The notes under the pieces: model-generated
Databases searched by the model: none
The model's input: only the letters and a program-made list of their open reading frames with translations
Told to the model about the DNA's origin: nothing
From: Scilla litardierei
Taxonomy: Eukaryota > Streptophyta > Magnoliopsida > Asparagales > Asparagaceae
Length of the DNA stretch: 64,000 nt
Assembly (NCBI GenBank): GCA_030789695.1
Contig: CM061141.1
Span: 275,597,871 to 275,661,870 of the forward strand
Direction: 5' to 3'
Part shown: piece after piece, positions 45,352-56,622 of the stretch
How the letters are laid out: the number at the start of each line of letters is the position of its first letter
Numbering within the stretch: position 1 is the first letter of the stretch
Made by a program: the position numbers and the translations under genes

Positions 45352-47171
45352 TGATCACTCCTTATTTTACACCTTTTTTCCGCATGTTTGCATGCCATTT
45401 AGATCGCCCAAATCATGTTTCTCATGATATATCGACGATATTGCGATACTTTTCACGATTTGTTGTTTTTGTCGCATTTCAGGTGATTTGGCGCGATTTG
45501 GAGTGATCTCGAGATGCGCTTACTCTAGACGGTCACCGACGACCTCCCCGAGGGGTATTTTGCTGATTGGAGAGGAGCGGAAGAAGAATGGACGTCGCAG
45601 GAGCGACGAGGAGGCCAAAACAAGCAGATTGGGCATTTTTTGTGTCCCACTCGGCCGAGTGGAGAAGCCACTCGGCCGACCAGCGAGACACTGCTCGGCC
45701 GACCAGTTCAGACACGATTTCTATGTGCACTCGGCCGAGCACCGAAGACCACATCGGCCGAGTGACGATACCACGTCCGCCCGAGTGGCGCCCAGACAAA
45801 GCCCTTCCAAAACATCGAAGTTACTGTTTTTCGGCTGCCTGAACTTCAGAAGACCCACTCGGCCGAGTGGTAAATCCCGTCCGCCCGAGTGCAGTGAAGT
45901 CATCGGCCGAGTGACGACAACTCACTCGGCCGAGCCGCCCCCGAAGTAGAAACCCCTGAAGGCCCTGACTTATTGAAAAATTACAGGGTTTCTCACTCGG
46001 CCGAGCGACTTTTGTCACTCGGCCGAGTGCGATGCGCTGCCTGTAGCGAAAACTGCGGAAAACAGGCTGTGCAGGGGCATTTTGGTCACAATTTTTGGAC
46101 GATTTTTGGGGCTATTTAAACCCTGTTTTTACCCTAGTTTGGAGAGCTCTCTCTTAGATTTTTTGCAGTTTTTTTAGATTAGTTTTTTAGCTTTATTCTT
46201 GTGATTGGAGAAGGAGCAAAACTTGGATTTTTGTTGGATTAATTGAAGAACTACATTGGTTTGCATCTCTTTTCTTTAAAAATTCTATTTTTATTGTTTA
46301 TATCATTGTTGTGATGAATTCTATTGCTTATCTCAACGATTATTTTTGTGATCTTGCTATGATTTGTGAGTAGTCTCCACGTCTTGGGGCGTGGGGATGA
46401 ACCCTACAAGCCCACTTTCATATTTGTGATGAATTGGTAGAAATTGAGCTAGAATTGCTATTAGAGATTAGATTAGGATCGATTTACTAAGGATTGCTAG
46501 GTATTCATATCAATTGGGATTTGCAAGAGATTGGATCCCAATTTGATAGGAAGCCCTAGAATTCCGAATTGGGTTGGAGTCGGATTTTTCGAAGTATCGG
46601 TTTGCAAGAGATTGGACCGATACTAGGATTCCCGGTTGCAATTCTATACCGATACCCGTTTGCAAGAGATTGGACGGGTAGGAACTATCCTAATCTAGAT
46701 CGTGGACCGAGTTTGCAAGAGATTTGGGCTCGGTGCGCGATTGGACGATGATGTTGATCCTAATGCTAGCTTCCCTAGGGTAGGGTTTGCAAGAGATTGG
46801 ACCCGACCCTAGGATAGCTATAGACCGGCAACAGCGCGAGAGCGTGAGCTTGGTTCTACATTCAGTTGCAACTAGTTCATCCGAATTCACATTCTAGCAA
46901 TTTTGATACCGATGGACCACATTTATGAAGTACGGTGTGTAGCGGGGATTCCCCATTCCCTAGACGTTCTTTATTTGATTTGATATTTCGCCCATTTGTC
47001 TGACGATTGTGACAGGATCGCCAAAGGCAAATTTCTCTTCTTAAATAGCCAGGTTGATCGGAGCAAGCACAGTCATTCGTCCTCCCTGTGTTCGATATCC
47101 CGCTCGCTGCTACACCGTGCACTTGCGGTAAAACTACAACCGTTCTTTTGGGTCACGTCCCGGAGCGATCA
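45352..47171 (+). repeat. Element I LTR-c, terminal LTR (1,820 bp)
   Basis: Preceded by PPT AGCTTGGGGGATT and followed by TSD GTGCT. Carries the same palindrome cluster (45650-46030) and hairpin series (46508-46812). Confidence 0.93.
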
Positions 47172-47176
47172 GTGCT

Positions 47177-47623
47177 CAGCCCCCCTAATGTCTAAGAGTG
47201 AGTTAGGGGAAGGGATGAATTCGGTCTGATCTTTGGGGAGAGAGTGAGTGAATGAAACCTTCTTCTAATTCTTAGAGTAGCCACCTCATCTCCCTAAAAT
47301 CCTCTTAGCATGCCACCAAGCCTAGGGTTAGGTAAGGATCAAGGATAACTTGTCACACCATAGGTGAAGGTGTCCCTTAGGAAAATATTAGGATTTTGTT
47401 TTTAAAAAAAATAACTATACCCACTAAATACACATGCAATACTTACTTATCAAGACATTAGCATTCCACCCATATAAAATCATGTCATACAAATTATTAA
47501 AAAATAATTTTTATCTTTGACAAAATTAAGTAAAATACATAAGGACTCCCAAAAATTTATATGCATATATATACGTCCAAGAATATGTATTAATACACGT
47601 ATATGAATTTTGGGGTCATTACA
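47177..47623 (-). repeat. Element H 5' LTR, second part
   Basis: Continuation of the LTR interrupted at 30057, matching 25969-26416. Ends GGTCATTACA, followed by CTTTT, the mutated TSD, and then element C gag. Confidence 0.9.
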
Positions 47624-47790
47624 CTTTTCCAAGAGCTTCAAGCTCATTGGTGATGTCGATGAAACGTCCGTACATCGTTGCAATGCTCTCATTATCCTGC
47701 ATAATAAACATATCGAAATTTTGTATTGCAACGTATAATTTAGACAACTTTACCTTGTTTGTTCCCTCGTGGGTAACGACTAGACGGTTC
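47624..47790 (-). pseudogene. Element C gag, N-proximal fragment
   Basis: The minus strand gives VVTHEGTNKVKLSKLYVAI, FDMFIMQDNESIATMYGRF and DITNELEALGK, the UBN2 capsid block of copia gag. The usual earlier part (start codon to the WxxI region) is missing between here and the LTR. It is interrupted at 47624 by element H and continues at 23510. Confidence 0.82.
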
Positions 47791-47898
47791 CATATTTAAT
47801 AAGCACTCTTACATATGCATAATCCTACGTCCTTTCCATCCGGAAACCACCGGATACTCAAGTTAGAACCCTAACTTGAGGTTTCCTTTATACCCACT

Positions 47899-49447
47899 TG
47901 TAGCAACCCGATAAGTAAAATCGTAACACAATCGATGACCTTGACTTCCATAACTTTGGAGCAAGAAACCTGCTCTCACAAACCGAGATTTAAACTAATA
48001 TTGAAAGATATGAAAAAAATGAAATAGCAACACTTACAATCACATATGCCTTGAAGTAGAACTTGAAGGATCAAGTGTGTTGTGTGTTGAGGTCTCTTTC
48101 AAAAAGAGAGAAAAGCCCTTCCTCTTGTCACCACCAATTGCCTAGAGATATCACTTTGATTCTAGGTTGGAGAGCAAGAGAGAATGAGATAGGAATGGCT
48201 TTTGAATTTGAGAGCTTTGAAAAACTTAAAGTTGAAATCTAGGGGTTTTCAAGAGATGGTCAAGAAGATGAGTTACCCCCCCAATGGAACAGTAGAAGCA
48301 CTCTTTATAGGTTTCCCAAAACCCCCAAACAGAATCCCCAAAAACCCCTTTGAAATCCGTAGAGAAAAAGCCAACAGATAGAATTTACATAGTCGACAGT
48401 CGAGCGGTGAAGAAAACATAGTCGACTGCTGCACTGTGTCAGATGGTAGGTGAGAATTCAAATGGTAACTTACCACGTAGTACTGTCGATTGATGAAGAA
48501 AAGATAGGCACCAGTAAACCTAACAGGCGACTGTAAATCCTTCTACAGGCGACTGGCCGCAGCATGGGTAAGCTGAGAAAACTCAGAGAGTTTTGGGAAG
48601 ACACGACAGGTGACTAATGTGGAACACACAGGCGCCTATGATATAGGCAGGCAACTGTGAAACCAACATCAGTTGACTGTCAATAATACTTGAAACTTTC
48701 CAGAGAGCATAGTCTGCAAAGAAATCATAGACAGTCGACTGTTGAAGTATTGCAGCCGAATGTGCCTTGGACATGTGACTATCAATCCAACATTAGTCGA
48801 CTGGCCAAATGGAAAAGAAAGTGACTTTCGGGCCGGAGAGAGACATGCGACTTATTAACAAATCACAGGTGCCTGTAGCTTGGACGGGCGCATGCCTTTT
48901 GTACAGCAGTCGCCTGTAATGCATTAAAGCTAAAAGGACCTAAAATCAATTGATAAAGTATGTGCATAACAGGCGACTGTAGAACAAATCACAGTCGACT
49001 GTTTTGAGACAGGAGTCTATAAATCGTTCAGCAGTCGCCTATTGAAATCCCAAAATGCATATGCTTGAGAAATGTGAATTGGAGTCTAAGAAAATGTGAT
49101 CTAATGATTTCCTAGGACAGAAATAAAGATGCTTGTGTGCTCCAATATAGTTCTACGTATAGGCTACATAATAGAAGAGAATAAAAAGATTACATTTAGT
49201 AGAAGCCTCTCTTCTATCCAAAGTATGAGCTTGAAGTCTTTTAGGAGCTTCAATCACCATTTTAAGTCATCCAATCAACTTTTCATTCTTTGATTGACCT
49301 TTGAGTGACATCCATTGCAAATCGATCTTCATGATATGCGTAGGCAATGGATTAACTGCAACTAGGGGATTAGTCACAAGTATTTATGTTTGATCATCAT
49401 TAACACCAAGTAGGTAGAAGTTCAATACTCAACGCGATCTTCTAACA
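47899..49447 (-). repeat. Element C 5' LTR (about 1,549 bp)
   Basis: The minus strand begins TGTTAGAAGATCGCG at 49447 and ends GGGTTGCTACA at 47899. TATA box CTATAAAGAG at 48310-48301 (minus). A cluster of CAGTCGACTG palindromes and variants (GTCGCCTG, GGCGACTG) fills 48380-49040, just upstream of the TATA. A degenerate iMet-like PBS (TGGGTATAAAGG) follows at 47897-47886. No second copy was found, so the ends are provisional. Confidence 0.65.
48380..49040. repeat. CAGTCGACTG palindrome cluster, element C U3
   Basis: A dozen or more CAGTCGACTG-like words, many altered to CAGGCGACTG or CAGTCGCCTG, lie between the LTR start and the TATA box on the minus strand. Confidence 0.82.
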
Positions 49448-49682
49448 GGTTGGACAGTTCCACTTCGCATCTTCAATTCATCCACTGCCTTAAGCATCGG
49501 AGGGGATATGGTCAGGCCCCAGAACCGACTCCTTAACGAGCTTCCTGGATAGCAGATAGCTGGCGAGATAGCTCAGCCACAATCTCTATTGCTCGGCCGG
49601 AGTTCCTTCATATGAAGATAGCTCATCCATCGTCCCAAACGTTGCTTTCGTCTTCTACGTTAGCAGCCTCATCCGGACCATT
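49448..49682. other. unassigned host sequence left of element E
   Basis: Short unique-looking stretch between the end of C and E. No ORF with recognisable similarity. It continues at 54880 after E and its TSD. Confidence 0.5.
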
Positions 49683-52587
49683 TGTAACGGCCGGTATTTC
49701 TAGACGTATGATTATTGTGTGCCGTATTTTAGTTTTGATCGTTCGGACATTTTTGTGCGCGAGTTCTATGTTTGTAAGTCAACGCGAGCGCGTATCCGTT
49801 TCATTTTACCGTGCCAACGTTAATTGACTATTAATCTTAATGAATTATCTTAACTTAATTATCTCGCTAATTACAAAATTGCTAATCACCTTTTAACTTT
49901 CACTAATTACTTTATGTATTATAATAATTACGTTTTTTTCTTAACAACTTAATTACTTAAATTAAAAGGCTAATCACCAATTAACTTTAATCCCAACTAA
50001 GTTACTAATTTAATTAACCTATCCCATTGACTGCCACCGTTGGGCAGTTCAGATCCAACATTTGTATTCAATTTTCCCCCACATCCAGCTCCTCCCCCAT
50101 CAATGGTCTCCTCCATTGTTGTTATAACAGTATCACCTCAACAGCTAGGAACGACAACCTGCAACTTCCTCTTCCTCCCTGCAAATTCTCCAACCCAAGA
50201 CACAAATCAAAAACCCATCTTCATCACAACCAATTTCCCAAACCCTTCCCAAAAACAACATCACAAACAATCAGCCCCAAAATTCTGAAATCACCAATTT
50301 CAGATCCAAATCCAAACAATTTCATATCAACCCATTTGAAATCGACAACATCCAAATCTAGAAACAATTTCAGATCCAAAAATCAGAAAACAACCTCAAA
50401 CAAAATCCCCACAAAACTCAAATCCTGAATTCAGCTAGATGGAGATAGGGGAGGAGTAAACATCAGATCTGAAATAATAGTTTCAGATTCAACCAATAGC
50501 CAAACTACTTCAGATTCGAAGGCTTCAAACCCTCTACCTCCATTTCCTCCTCCAACCCTTTGGCCGCACCACCAGGCCCCTCTTTTGCACCGCCGATCGC
50601 CGGAAGAGACAGCCGTGCGCGCCGCCAAGCAACAGCTGCCGCCTAGCCGGAGGAGGCCGCTGCCTGCGCCGTCAGGGAGAGCCGCTGCCTGCGCCGTCTG
50701 GGAGAGCTGCCGTCAGCCCCTCCTCCTTTCTTCCGTCGCACAAGGTGAGAGCCCGGTCTTTGTTGCCTGCAAGTTTCAAAGCGTAAAAAAACGAAACCGA
50801 AACCACAGCAATGAAGAAGAGGGAGGGACAGAATGAAAGAGTTTTGAAAGTTAAAAGAATTAAAGAGGGGAGACTTTAGACTTGTTAAAAGAAAGAGAGG
50901 GTGACAGCCATGTGAATAATGTTAATTGTGTGTCAGCCTATAGTAAGAGTAATGAAGGGAATTGAATGAATAAAGAAAGAGGCATTTCATGTGTCAGCCT
51001 ATAGTACCAAGGATAAGAGAGGGTTGTGTGTGACAATGTTTGTGTAAGAGGTTTAAAGAGAAGATAAAATAGAAATTTATAAAGAGAAGGTGTCAGGATG
51101 AGTAAAGGGGTATTAGCCTATAGTAATAAGAAAGGGTAGTGACAGAGAGAAATAAATATAGCCTTGTTAAAGAAATGATAAAGACGGGGAGGGGGGTTAT
51201 AACCTGTGTATAAGTTAAAGTATAATTAGTTAATGTTTAAATAGATTATAATATTTGTTAATGTTATTAGATAAGTTAAAAGCCACTGGGTAATAATTGG
51301 TTAAGTGAAAATAGCTAATTAATTTCAGTTATAGTTTTATTAGTTAATGTTTAAATAGATTATAATATTTGTTTAACCAAAACAGAGAACCAGTCGTTCT
51401 ATAGCGTAATGCTCATCGAGGCGAACCCACGACAACCGATATCACCGAAAACAGGCAAGTGATACTTGCCAGTAAATGTTTTAGGCCACGTTTTTAGGTC
51501 AATATGTTTGTTAGCGTAAAAGAGACTAGACAGTGAAATGATAGCTGTCTAGAGGCCCTATTTGATCTAGTTTGACAACGAAACTAGATCCGACACTTTA
51601 CCTGCTTTCATTCATGCTGCCATGCCATGTTTAATTTTCAATTAACGGTACGCACTTTAACTGCTCATCCCATGTCATGTCGTGCATCATGTGTTCTTTG
51701 TGATTGAGTAGCGCACACTACAAATGTTATTGCTATTGAGGCCAAGCACCTACTTTTACGGGCACAACCCTATGCCATATTAAAAAACACTTCCTGGCTC
51801 GTGATCCAGAATCGAGCACAGTGTTATTGGGAAATCAACGCTCGATACACGTGGAGGGGTAGGGTTAAGCGATCACTTGAGCGTACAAGTGTGCTCGTAC
51901 AGCCACTTCAGCCAAAAGGCGTAAACCCTGCGCACAAAGTGAATGGATAATGTTTCGTGTTTCTGTTACTTGTATTGCATGCTTCATGTCATATTAAAAT
52001 TGATGCATCCTTAAAATGTCATATCACCTCATTATATTAGAACTGTTACTTGTTTCAGATTATTATATCCTTGCACAAAAGTTCTCTACTTCCCTTGGGA
52101 GACTTTTGCTGACATGTGCCCTTTTCTCTTTGGGTGTCACATGTCAGGCTTCGAGACATGACAGGTAGCAGAGGACGAGCAGTTCGTTAACGCTGAGTTT
52201 GAGGTCCCTGCAAAGACTGAGTTCGAGGACACGGGTGACCAGTCCTAGACTCACTTGGAGTCTCTTTTAGTGATTGTTTTCCAGTAGTTGCTGATTAGGT
52301 TTCGGTGCGTAGCACCCATCTCTTTGTTTTGTTCGGCCATGCTTTAGGCCTATTGTTCAGACTTGTACTTTTGTGACTTTTTGTAATGTTTGGGATATTT
52401 TGTTGGATGTCTGGTGGATGTTTTCTTATCTGCTTCTTTATTATTGTTGTTGTTTCATCGCAATGCAAGGATCTGCTGCTTTTCAAAAAAAAATTACAGA
52501 CGCTTATCAGACTGCAGCTTCATAGCTCCACGTCTGCGCGGACCTCCTCACGTCTCGCCTTCCATATTAGGGAAGCGGGGCGTGACA
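49683..52587 (+). repeat. Element E 5' LTR (2,905 bp)
   Basis: Starts TGTAACGGCCGG, ends GGGGCGTGACA, the same terminal words as element H on its coding strand (TGTAATGACC, GGGGCGTGACA). Contains three copies of CAGCCTATAGTA (50935-51125). Minor ORFs (for example near 50585) are low-complexity and not genes. Confidence 0.9.
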
Positions 52588-52595
52588 AGTTTTAG

Positions 52596-52613
52596 TGGTG
52601 GCCCATGCAGGTC
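52596..52613 (+). promoter_or_regulatory. Element E primer-binding site (tRNA-Ile)
   Basis: TGGTGGCCCATGCAGGTC, 8 nt after the LTR, identical to the H site and complementary to the 3' end of plant tRNA-Ile (AAU). Confidence 0.75.
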
Positions 52614-52728
52614 TCTCCTCTTTGCATCTACGTAATATTGGAACAACAATAATGATAATAACATCCAATTAATTATTCATAACATTCGAGTCATGATTAA
52701 GTCTAGTCTGAACATTTCCTTGTCTTAG

Positions 52729-53710
52729 ATGGCCAGTAGACGCATTACTCGAGGAGCTGGTAGTGGACCTGGAGCTGGTGGTGGAGCAGGACGTGTTGCG
52801 GATGCTGATAGAGAACCCACCACGGCTGAGATGATGAGGATGATGCATCAGATGATACAGGTTCAGCAGGGCATGCTTCAGAATGCAGGTTTAGCAGGGC
52901 ATGCTTCAGAATGCCCCTCGCTTCGAGCCGGGAGCGAAATAGTTTCGGGAGCTGGGACGGTCATATTTCACTGGGTCAGAAGGAGCATTAGCTGTGGATG
53001 AATGGATGAAGAACACGGAGGATAATCTGCTTATCTCGAAGGTTAACCCTGCTGGATGGGTTGACTTTGTGAAGAAGCAACTGAAGGACAATGCCCGAAG
53101 TTGGTGGGAGTCAGAAGAGCAGATGTTAGTGAAGCCTATCCTTTGGGCCACTTTCAAGGCGAGATTTAATGATGAGTATTTCCCACGAGCTGCCAGGAGG
53201 GAGCTGATGCAGCAGTTCATCAATCTGAAGCATGGAAATCTGACGGTGGATCAGTACCACCAAGAGTTCATGAGACTGAGTCGCTTTGCACCGAAGATGG
53301 TGGAGACTGCTGAGGCTCAAATATTCTTGCATGGTTTATCTTTGGAGCTGCAGAGTATGATTTCCTCTTCGGACTTGGATTCTTACCAGAAGTTTTTGAT
53401 AGTTGCCAAAAGGCAGGAGCTGATTGCCAATCAGAGGAGAGGGTAGTATTCAGGTGCTGGGAAGAGGCCTATGGAGCAGGCCAGAGCTGTGGTTAGGCCT
53501 AGGTTCAAAATTAATCAGTCCATGCAGTTCAAGAGGCCAGGTGGGCCAATTCCGAAGATATGCCATTTTTATGGCAAGGCTGGGCATACAAAGGAGCAGT
53601 GTAGGAGATTATTGGGCCAGTGCTTAGTTTGTGGTGACGCTACGCATGCATTGAAGGACTGTCTGAGAACTAAGCAACCGTGGAAGGCACCAGATGGAGT
53701 TCAGCAGTAG
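52729..53710 (+). pseudogene. Element E gag (capsid and two zinc knuckles)
   Basis: ATG 52729 (MASRRITRGAGSG). A 28-bp near-perfect tandem duplication (about 52860-52915, GCAGGGCATGCTTCAGAATG) shifts the frame, and a TAG follows in EPGAK-stop-FRELG. The Retrotrans_gag domain runs open from 52994: WVDFVKKQLKDNARSWWES, WATFKARFNDEYFP, GNLTVDQYHQEFMRLSRFAP. TAG stops at 53444 and 53708 then interrupt the knuckles CHFYGKAGHTKEQC and CLVCGDATHALKDC. The three TAGs could be CAG-to-TAG changes. Gag of this type is chromovirus/Tekay-like. Confidence 0.85.
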
Positions 53711-54188
53711 AGAGCTCCAGTAGCTGCTGGACGTGGAGCGCCTCTCATTCCCCAGAAGCAGGCTTTCCAGCAGGCCGTTCAGCCTAAGAGGCAAGCCTTC
53801 ACGATGACTGTAGTGGAGGCAGAGACCGAGGACGGAGTTATTGCAGGTAACTTCTATACTAGTCTTCCTTATTTATCCATTATATTTGATTAGTTAGATC
53901 CATGTTAATCTAGTTGCATGTTACCCTTAAGTGTCATCTTAGTTTCATCTCACTCGGCCTTGACCCTGTTTGATTCTGGAGCTTCCATGTGCATTCTATC
54001 TCGGAAGTTCGTAGTCGAACACTCGATACCCACCTATACACTTCCCAAATGTTGAAACATTACAACTGGGAATGGTGTAGTGAAGGTTCCACTGGGATGT
54101 AGACCATGCCCGTTAGTGATTAGTGGACACGACCTATCCAACTTTGATTGTCCATGACCAGTTCCACGAACACTTTGATTGTCCACGA
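53711..54188 (+). pseudogene. Element E aspartic protease start, truncated
   Basis: Continues as AFTMTVVEAETEDGVIAG, then about 90 bp that do not fit, then TLFDSGASMCILSRKFV with the catalytic DSG (about 53968), VPLGCRPCPLVISGHDLSNFD, and a breakpoint at 54189. Just before the breakpoint ACTTTGATTGTCCA is duplicated (about 54140 and 54172), typical filler of end-joining repair. Confidence 0.75.
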
Positions 54189-54874
54189 ACAGCCACTTCA
54201 GCCAAAAGGCGTAAACCCTATGCACAAAGTGAATGGATAATGTTTCGTGTTTCTGTTACTTGTATTGCAGGCTTCATGTCATATTAAAATTGCTGCATCC
54301 TTAAAATGTCATATCACCTCATTATATTAGAACTGTTACTTGTTTCAGATTATTATATCCTTCCACAAAAGTTCTCCGCTTCCCTTGGAGACTTTTGCTT
54401 GCATGTGCCCTTTTCTCTTTGGGTGTCACATGTCAGGCTTCGAGACAGGGCAGGTAGTGAGGACGAGCAGTTCATTGACGCTGAGTTTGAGGTCCCTGCA
54501 GAGACTGAGTTCGAGGACACGGGTGACAAGTCCTAGACTCACTTGGAGTCTCTTTTAGTGGTTGTTTTCCGGTAGTTGCTGATTAGGTTTCGGTGCGTAG
54601 CACCCATCTCTTTGTTTTGTTCGGCCATGCTTTAGGCCTATTGTTCAGACTTGTACTTTTGTGACTTTTTGTGATGTTTGGGATATTTTGCTGGATGTCT
54701 GGTGGATGTTTTCTTATATGCTTCTTTATTATTATTGTTGTTTCGTCGCAATGCAAGGATCTGATACTTTTTGAAATTTTTTACAGACGCTTATCTGACT
54801 GCAGCTTCACATCTCCACGTCTGAACGGACCTCCTCACGTCTCTCCTTCCATATTAGGGAAGCGAGGCATGACA
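54189..54874 (+). repeat. Element E 3' LTR, last 686 bp
   Basis: Matches 51899-52587 and ends GGCATGACA next to TSD CCATT. Confidence 0.9.
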
Positions 54875-54959
54875 CCATTCATCAACAATCTTATGTGGTG
54901 AGAAAACACTCTGAAATATCTCTAATTGTTATTTTTCTGGTTCGCTACTACAAAAAGGA

Positions 54960-55275
54960 CCTTTAATAGCACACCTTTAATAGCGCTTGCCAATTATAAG
55001 CGATGTTATTTAGAGGCACATATAATAGACAACGCTTCTTTTTGCAAGCGCTGTTAAAGGTCGGAGAATAGACATCGCTTCTTTCTGCAAGCGCTGTTAA
55101 AGGTCGGATAATAGACATCGCTTCTTTCTGCAATCGCTGTTTATTAGAGGCACACATAATATACATCGCCTCTTTTTGCAAGCGCTGTTAAAGGTCAGAT
55201 AATAAACAGTGCTTCTTTTTGCAAGCGCTATTATAGGTTTGACAATAGACAACGTTTGTCTTTTTGCCAGCGTTG
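54960..55275. repeat. CACTA subterminal repeats (about 40-45 bp period)
   Basis: Repeated GCAAGCGCTGTTAAAGGTC and AATAGACATCGCTTCTTT blocks, at least five imperfect units, immediately inside the left terminus. The words TTTAATAGCGCTTGC and GCGCTGTTAAAGG pair with one another, so the array is also self-complementary. Confidence 0.75.
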
Positions 55276-56315
55276 TTATAGACCAAAGAGCTCAAAAAAT
55301 TTCGCAAGGCAAGCTTCCCAAATGTTTCCCCCCGTCGTTTTTCGTTCTCCCCTTTATCCCCATACCCTAGCTTCTCCACTTCTCATGTTCTGATTCCCAA
55401 ACACGGTCGACGACCGAGCTCCCCTCTCATCGATTGAGCTTCATCGATCGATAGCCTCCGACCAAGTTGACCTCGGTGATGACCCATCGAGCCAACATTG
55501 TCATGGAGATCGATCCCATCGTCCTCCGATCAAAGCTGAGCGGGGGTGGATGACATGTCGACCATCCGACCTTCCTCTGGCCATTCACTCAAGGGGACCC
55601 CAGATCCGTCGACGTTTGAGACCGCCGAGACAACTGCACTTAAGATCCAACTATGATTAAGCTAGTTTATCAACCTATCGGTGCCCTAGATCCGTCGACG
55701 TTTGAGCTCGATGACCCAACAACGGCCAGCAAGGCGTCATCTGTCCTTGATCGAAGCTTCATCTGAGGAAGCTTCGTCCGAATGGCCAGGGAGGTGTGGC
55801 GATCGGAGTTTCTCCTAAGCCCGATCAACGACGAGGCCATCCCCAAGTCCGATCCAAGCACCTAAGAGTCATACGAGCTTTGTCGCACCTCCCCCAAGAT
55901 CGAACGGCAATTGGAGCTTCTCCCAAGCTCGATCGGTGACGAGGCCATCCCCAAGTCCGATACAAGCACCTGTTCCTTCTGCTTGGCTTTGTTATATGAG
56001 CTCTCCATCTTTGGTAAGACTGTCATATTTTCCTATGAAAATTTCCTAGGATATCGTAAAAGATTAATTTGCGATTGCCAGGCTTGAAATTAGCTTGTTA
56101 TCGAGTACGCATATGCAATTCACAAGTTTAAGGTCATATTTGCTGATTGCAAGCTACAGATTCGCTAGAAAGAAATCTAAGCCGAAACAAAATGTTGTTT
56201 CAATTCACAAATATATATCTTTACCAAGAAATCACAGGAAGGTCAGTATATACACACACCCCCCCCGGTGGCGTTGGGTAAGGCCTAACTTTCAAGTCGA
56301 TGTGCATGTTTGCAG

Positions 56316-56540
56316 CAAAGAGAGGCCAGGGCAGTACGAGAGCCACTGTGCATTCATAATGCCAGGGCTATGTCGATATGTATCAGGCATCAATGTGTTC
56401 AATCCAAAATTCAACATAGCTCCTCCTGGAGCCGATCAGTCCGTGTATTTCCCTTACACGAAGAAGCAGAAGAGACTGACTCAATTTCATGAGGCCATCG
56501 ATGAGCTGCTCTATAGTAAATACGATAACACCGAGCATAT
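56316..56540 (+). pseudogene. sucrose synthase exon fragment (glycosyltransferase region)
   Basis: The reading frame gives [58 protein letters not shown] and [12 protein letters not shown], matching the sucrose synthase stretch before the UDP-glucose-binding half. GINVF and QSVYFPYT suggest the SUS5/6/7-type clade. The acceptor TTTGCAG is intact before 56316. The donor expected after EHI reads CTAAGTTG instead of GTAAGTTG, so splicing would fail. The frame upstream of 56316 is not sucrose synthase. Sucrose synthase cleaves sucrose with UDP; this 75-codon piece cannot. Confidence 0.85.
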
Positions 56541-56622
56541 CTAAGTTGAACATTTTGTCTCCATCAGATCGCATATTTGTAGCATAATTCCTGTTGAATT
56601 TGAACATGAATGAATGGTACAG

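Larger units (their letters stand above)
30058..47171 (+). mobile_element. Element I: three-LTR Athila-like gypsy retrotransposon
   Basis: Flanked by TSD GTGCT (30053-30057, 47172-47176). Structure: LTR-a (30058-31877), long internal region (31878-40079), LTR-b (40080-41896), short internal region (41897-45351), LTR-c (45352-47171). LTRs begin TGATCACTCC and end GAGCGATCA. PBS for tRNA-Asp follows LTR-a and LTR-b, and PPT AGCTTGGGGGATTT precedes LTR-b and LTR-c. The long part codes gag-protease and an env-position (ATHILA) protein but no RT, RNase H or integrase. The short part lacks everything between the PBS and the middle of the env-position ORF. It needs trans-acting pol. Confidence 0.92.
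23516..47623 (-). mobile_element. Element H: Tekay-like gypsy derivative (LARD-like), host of element I
   Basis: Two LTRs (23516-26416 and 27777-30057 plus 47177-47623) bound a 1.36-kb non-coding internal region. Minus-strand LTRs run TGTAATGACCCC to GGGGCGTGACA. A tRNA-Ile PBS (27757-27774) next to the right LTR and a purine tract (AAGGTGGGTAGGA) next to the left LTR fix the minus orientation. TSD is AAAAT with one mismatch (plus strand ATTTT at 23511 and CTTTT at 47624). Removing H and one TSD restores the gag reading ELEALGKFYTQEEKV of element C. No proteins are encoded, so H is non-autonomous. Confidence 0.87.
8281..49447 (-). mobile_element. Element C: Sirevirus-like Ty1/copia, interrupted by B and H
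   Basis: After removing B (13690-21778) and H (23516-47623, itself holding I), the minus strand reads 5' LTR (47899-49447), a gag missing its N-terminus (47624-47790, then 23510-21784), gag end and gag-pre-integrase (13689-13244), integrase, RT and RNase H (to 10436), then a post-pol tail. Gag and pol motifs (LDSGCSKHMTGD-like [28 protein letters not shown]) are of Sirevirus type. Numerous stops and frameshifts show it is dead. No 3' LTR was identified, so the left end is provisional. Confidence 0.75.
49683..54874 (+). mobile_element. Element E: truncated Tekay-like gypsy retrotransposon
   Basis: TSD CCATT at 49678-49682 and 54875-54879. The 5' LTR is complete (49683-52587, TGTAACGGCC to GCGTGACA). 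A tRNA-Ile PBS, gag and the start of protease follow. At 54189 the internal sequence jumps into the last 686 bp of the 3' LTR. RT, RNase H, integrase and about 2.2 kb of the 3' LTR are gone. Because both TSDs survive, the deletion happened after, or during, insertion. Confidence 0.9.

Noticed and set aside
49612..49827. Short ORF with Ser-rich start (MKIAHPSSQTLL), considered as a plastid transit peptide for the dehydratase exons downstream.
   Set aside because: It crosses the start of the element E LTR; after removing E there is no continuation into dehydratase sequence.
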